Assembly (NCBI RefSeq): GCF_001429185.1
Contig: NZ_LMIW01000010.1
Coordinates: 248,001 to 312,000, forward strand
Length of the DNA: 64,000 nucleotides
Direction of reading: 5' to 3'
Origin: Terrabacter sp. Root85
Lineage (GTDB): Bacteria; Actinomycetota; Actinomycetes; Actinomycetales; Dermatophilaceae
A model generated the notes under the pieces. The model searched no databases. It was not told the origin of the DNA and saw only the letters and a program-made list of their open reading frames with translations. Of this stretch, positions 61,195 through 64,000 are shown piece by piece. The position numbers and the translations under genes were made by a program. Every line of letters starts with the position of its first letter. Positions within the stretch are counted from its first letter, which is position 1.

Positions 61195-61785
61195 ATGTCG
61201 CACGACGACGCCAACACGTCTCACAGCCCGAGCCGACGCACGGTCGTCAAGGGTGCCGCCTGGACGATGCCCGCGGTGCTCGTCGCCGCGCCGGCACCGG
61301 TGGTGGCGGCGTCCGTGGCCCCGCTCACCTTCAGCGGATCCGCCTGCAAGCTCCCGGGCGGCTCGTCGGACACGTACAAGGGCTACGTCTTCGAGCTCGT
61401 CGCCACGAGCGCGGGCGGTTCCGACAACACGGTCACGGTCATCACCGGGGTGACCGTCGACGGGATCGCTGAGCCGCACTACGCCGTGTCGGTCAAGACC
61501 GGCTCCTGCACGTGCTCCTCGTGCGGCAGCGCCCCGACGAACCACCAGTGGTGCACCCAGAGCGGCGCCGGCACGCAGCGGGTGCTGCTCTACACCGACG
61601 GAGCGGCGAGCGGCACGAGCTCCAACAGCGAGGTCTGCGTCACCTACACCCGCTACCGCTGCGACTGCTCGCCCGTGGTCGGCTCGCAGCCGGTCACGAT
61701 CTGCAGCGGTCGGCGCTCGACGCCGCCGATCACGGGCGGCGGCGGCGCCTGCCGGATCTCCGACGTCTTCCCCCTGCCCGCCTGA
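61195..61785 (+). CDS. Tat-exported cysteine-rich protein of unknown function
   Basis: 196 residues from ATG 61195, with CCGGAGG 4 nt upstream. The N-terminus is a twin-arginine signal (SRRTVVKGAAWTM, then an Ala/Val core). The mature part is beta-rich and Ser/Thr-rich with ten Cys residues, including TGSCTCSSCGS and RCDCS. They probably form disulfides or bind metal outside the cell. Export by Tat implies folding before export, which suits a cofactor or metal-binding protein. I recognise no family. Confidence 0.78.
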   Translation: MSHDDANTSHSPSRRTVVKGAAWTMPAVLVAAPAPVVAASVAPLTFSGSACKLPGGSSDTYKGYVFELVATSAGGSDNTVTVITGVTVDGIAEPHYAVSVKTGSCTCSSCGSAPTNHQWCTQSGAGTQRVLLYTDGAASGTSSNSEVCVTYTRYRCDCSPVVGSQPVTICSGRRSTPPITGGGGACRISDVFPLPA

Positions 61786-61853
61786 ACACACACGGACACG
61801 GGCCGGGCGCGATGCCATCATCGCCACGAGGTGGGCGAGGACAGGGGTTCGGG

Positions 61854-62417
61854 ATGGATGGACACGTCCGACGACGGCCCGTGCGGGCTGCAGTGCGCCT
61901 CGCGGCTCTGTGTGTCGTGGCCGGGTCGCTCGGGGCGTGCGGCTCTGCCGCCCCTCCACCCGCCTCGCGACCGCTCACGACGGCAGCGGGCGTCGTCGCC
62001 GAACCGCCCGCGACAGCTGCGTCCACGACACCCTCCGCGACACCCTCGGTCGCCGTCCCGGCCGACCTCACGATCCGACGGAAGACCTGGGGCGGCCTGT
62101 GCCCGGGCGGTCCCTGCGGCTCCAGCCTCGTCGTCACCGCGTCCGGGGCATGGGTCCTGAGCTCCGAGGGCGCCACCAGGACCGGCACCCTCCCCTGGGC
62201 CCGCGTCGTGGCCCTGGCCCTGGCTGCGCGCTCCAGCCATCTCGACACCGCCACCGGCACCCCGGACTGTGCCGCGAACCACGATGGCACGTCGGTCGCC
62301 TACTCCTGGACCATCGACGGCGTCACCCGATCGGCCTCCTCGTGCGACCACCCGATCGACCGCAGCGACCCCCTCGCCGTTCAGGTCGAGGAGGTCGCGC
62401 GGAGCATCAAGGCCTGA
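61854..62417 (+). CDS. Putative lipoprotein of unknown function
   Basis: 187 residues from ATG 61854 (AGGGG 7 nt upstream). An in-frame ATG at 61812 is possible but less well placed. The signal ends in the lipobox LGAC near residue 30. A Pro/Ala/Thr linker leads to a ~110-residue domain with Cys residues in CPGGPC and SSCDH that could form disulfides. No family recognised. Confidence 0.7.
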   Translation: MDGHVRRRPVRAAVRLAALCVVAGSLGACGSAAPPPASRPLTTAAGVVAEPPATAASTTPSATPSVAVPADLTIRRKTWGGLCPGGPCGSSLVVTASGAWVLSSEGATRTGTLPWARVVALALAARSSHLDTATGTPDCAANHDGTSVAYSWTIDGVTRSASSCDHPIDRSDPLAVQVEEVARSIKA

Positions 62418-62490
62418 CCGGATCGGTCAGCCGAGGGCGTCATCGCGCCCGCTCCGGGGTGGGCTGGTTTCGGCGAGCGCTCGGACGCAC

Positions 62491-62496
62491 TACCGT
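62491..62496 (+). promoter_or_regulatory. -10 box of the DEAD-box helicase gene (leaderless type)
   Basis: TACCGT lies 6 nt before the GTG at 62503 with no Shine-Dalgarno. TTTCGG 17 bp upstream could be a weak -35. Confidence 0.45.
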
Positions 62497-62502
62497 CGAG
62501 TG

Positions 62503-64000
<1,498 letters not shown>

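Overview
The window is very GC-rich, about 70% or more by eye. Genes are packed, ATGA and GTGA stop/start overlaps are common, and GTG starts are frequent. The gene set (glnX-glnH-pknG, a SARP regulator, a Tad pilus locus with Ssd, DUF4244 and TadE-like proteins, SoxR, leaderless-type promoters) points to an actinobacterium, most likely Micrococcales and probably an Intrasporangiaceae-type organism. I saw no rRNA, tRNA, CRISPR array, transposase or replication origin.

1-8981: one tightly overlapped seven-gene operon built around PknG. It holds a membrane sensor (cut by the window edge), a GlnH-type lipoprotein, a coiled-coil protein, the kinase PknG, a PP2C phosphatase, a vWA protein and an FHA protein. 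Zinc-ribbon modules recur in three of the products. 9054-12823: a P-loop phosphotransferase-like protein, SoxR and a large unknown membrane protein.

12881-18808: a cell-wall and secretion island. Three peptidoglycan-hydrolase-type genes (amidase, NlpC/P60-like, M23) and a 51-residue secreted two-cysteine peptide surround a 1047-residue AfsR-type SARP regulator. Each of the four has, upstream of its start, a pair of GTTA-type heptamers repeated at exactly 11 bp and followed 8-9 bp later by a -10-like box. This is the known geometry of SARP operators, so I read the island as a self-contained SARP regulon.

18848-34213: a heterodimeric ABC exporter with a TetR regulator, an MFS carrier, a SAM methyltransferase, a STAS anti-anti-sigma gene interrupted by an in-frame amber codon, a DUF1998-type helicase and a complete sulfate ABC transporter (cysP-T-W-A). 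34593-41761: a cysteine-free Rrf2 regulator, then the Tad pilus operon (ssd, tadA, tadB, tadC, DUF4244, two TadE-like genes) on the minus strand. A 700-base gene-free stretch follows, then a Fic-like gene with a broken active-site motif.

41815-54930: an alpha/alpha-toroid protein, a trp leader peptide and attenuator ahead of trpS, a nucleotidyltransferase, a PlsC acyltransferase, an unknown membrane protein, phoD, acsA, a membrane acyltransferase, a CotH-kinase/ChW-repeat protein with an AT-rich leader, and an FMN reductase.

55166-61009: a four-gene cassette that looks like an undescribed conflict (defence-type) system. It encodes a trypsin-like protease and an AAA ATPase that share the same N-terminal helical adaptor, a 974-residue STAND/TPR NTPase, and a two-TM coiled-coil membrane protein. 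The window ends with a Tat-exported Cys-rich protein, a lipoprotein and a DEAD-box RNA helicase that runs off the edge. The heptamer GTATGCC/GGCATAC is scattered through the window far more often than composition predicts.
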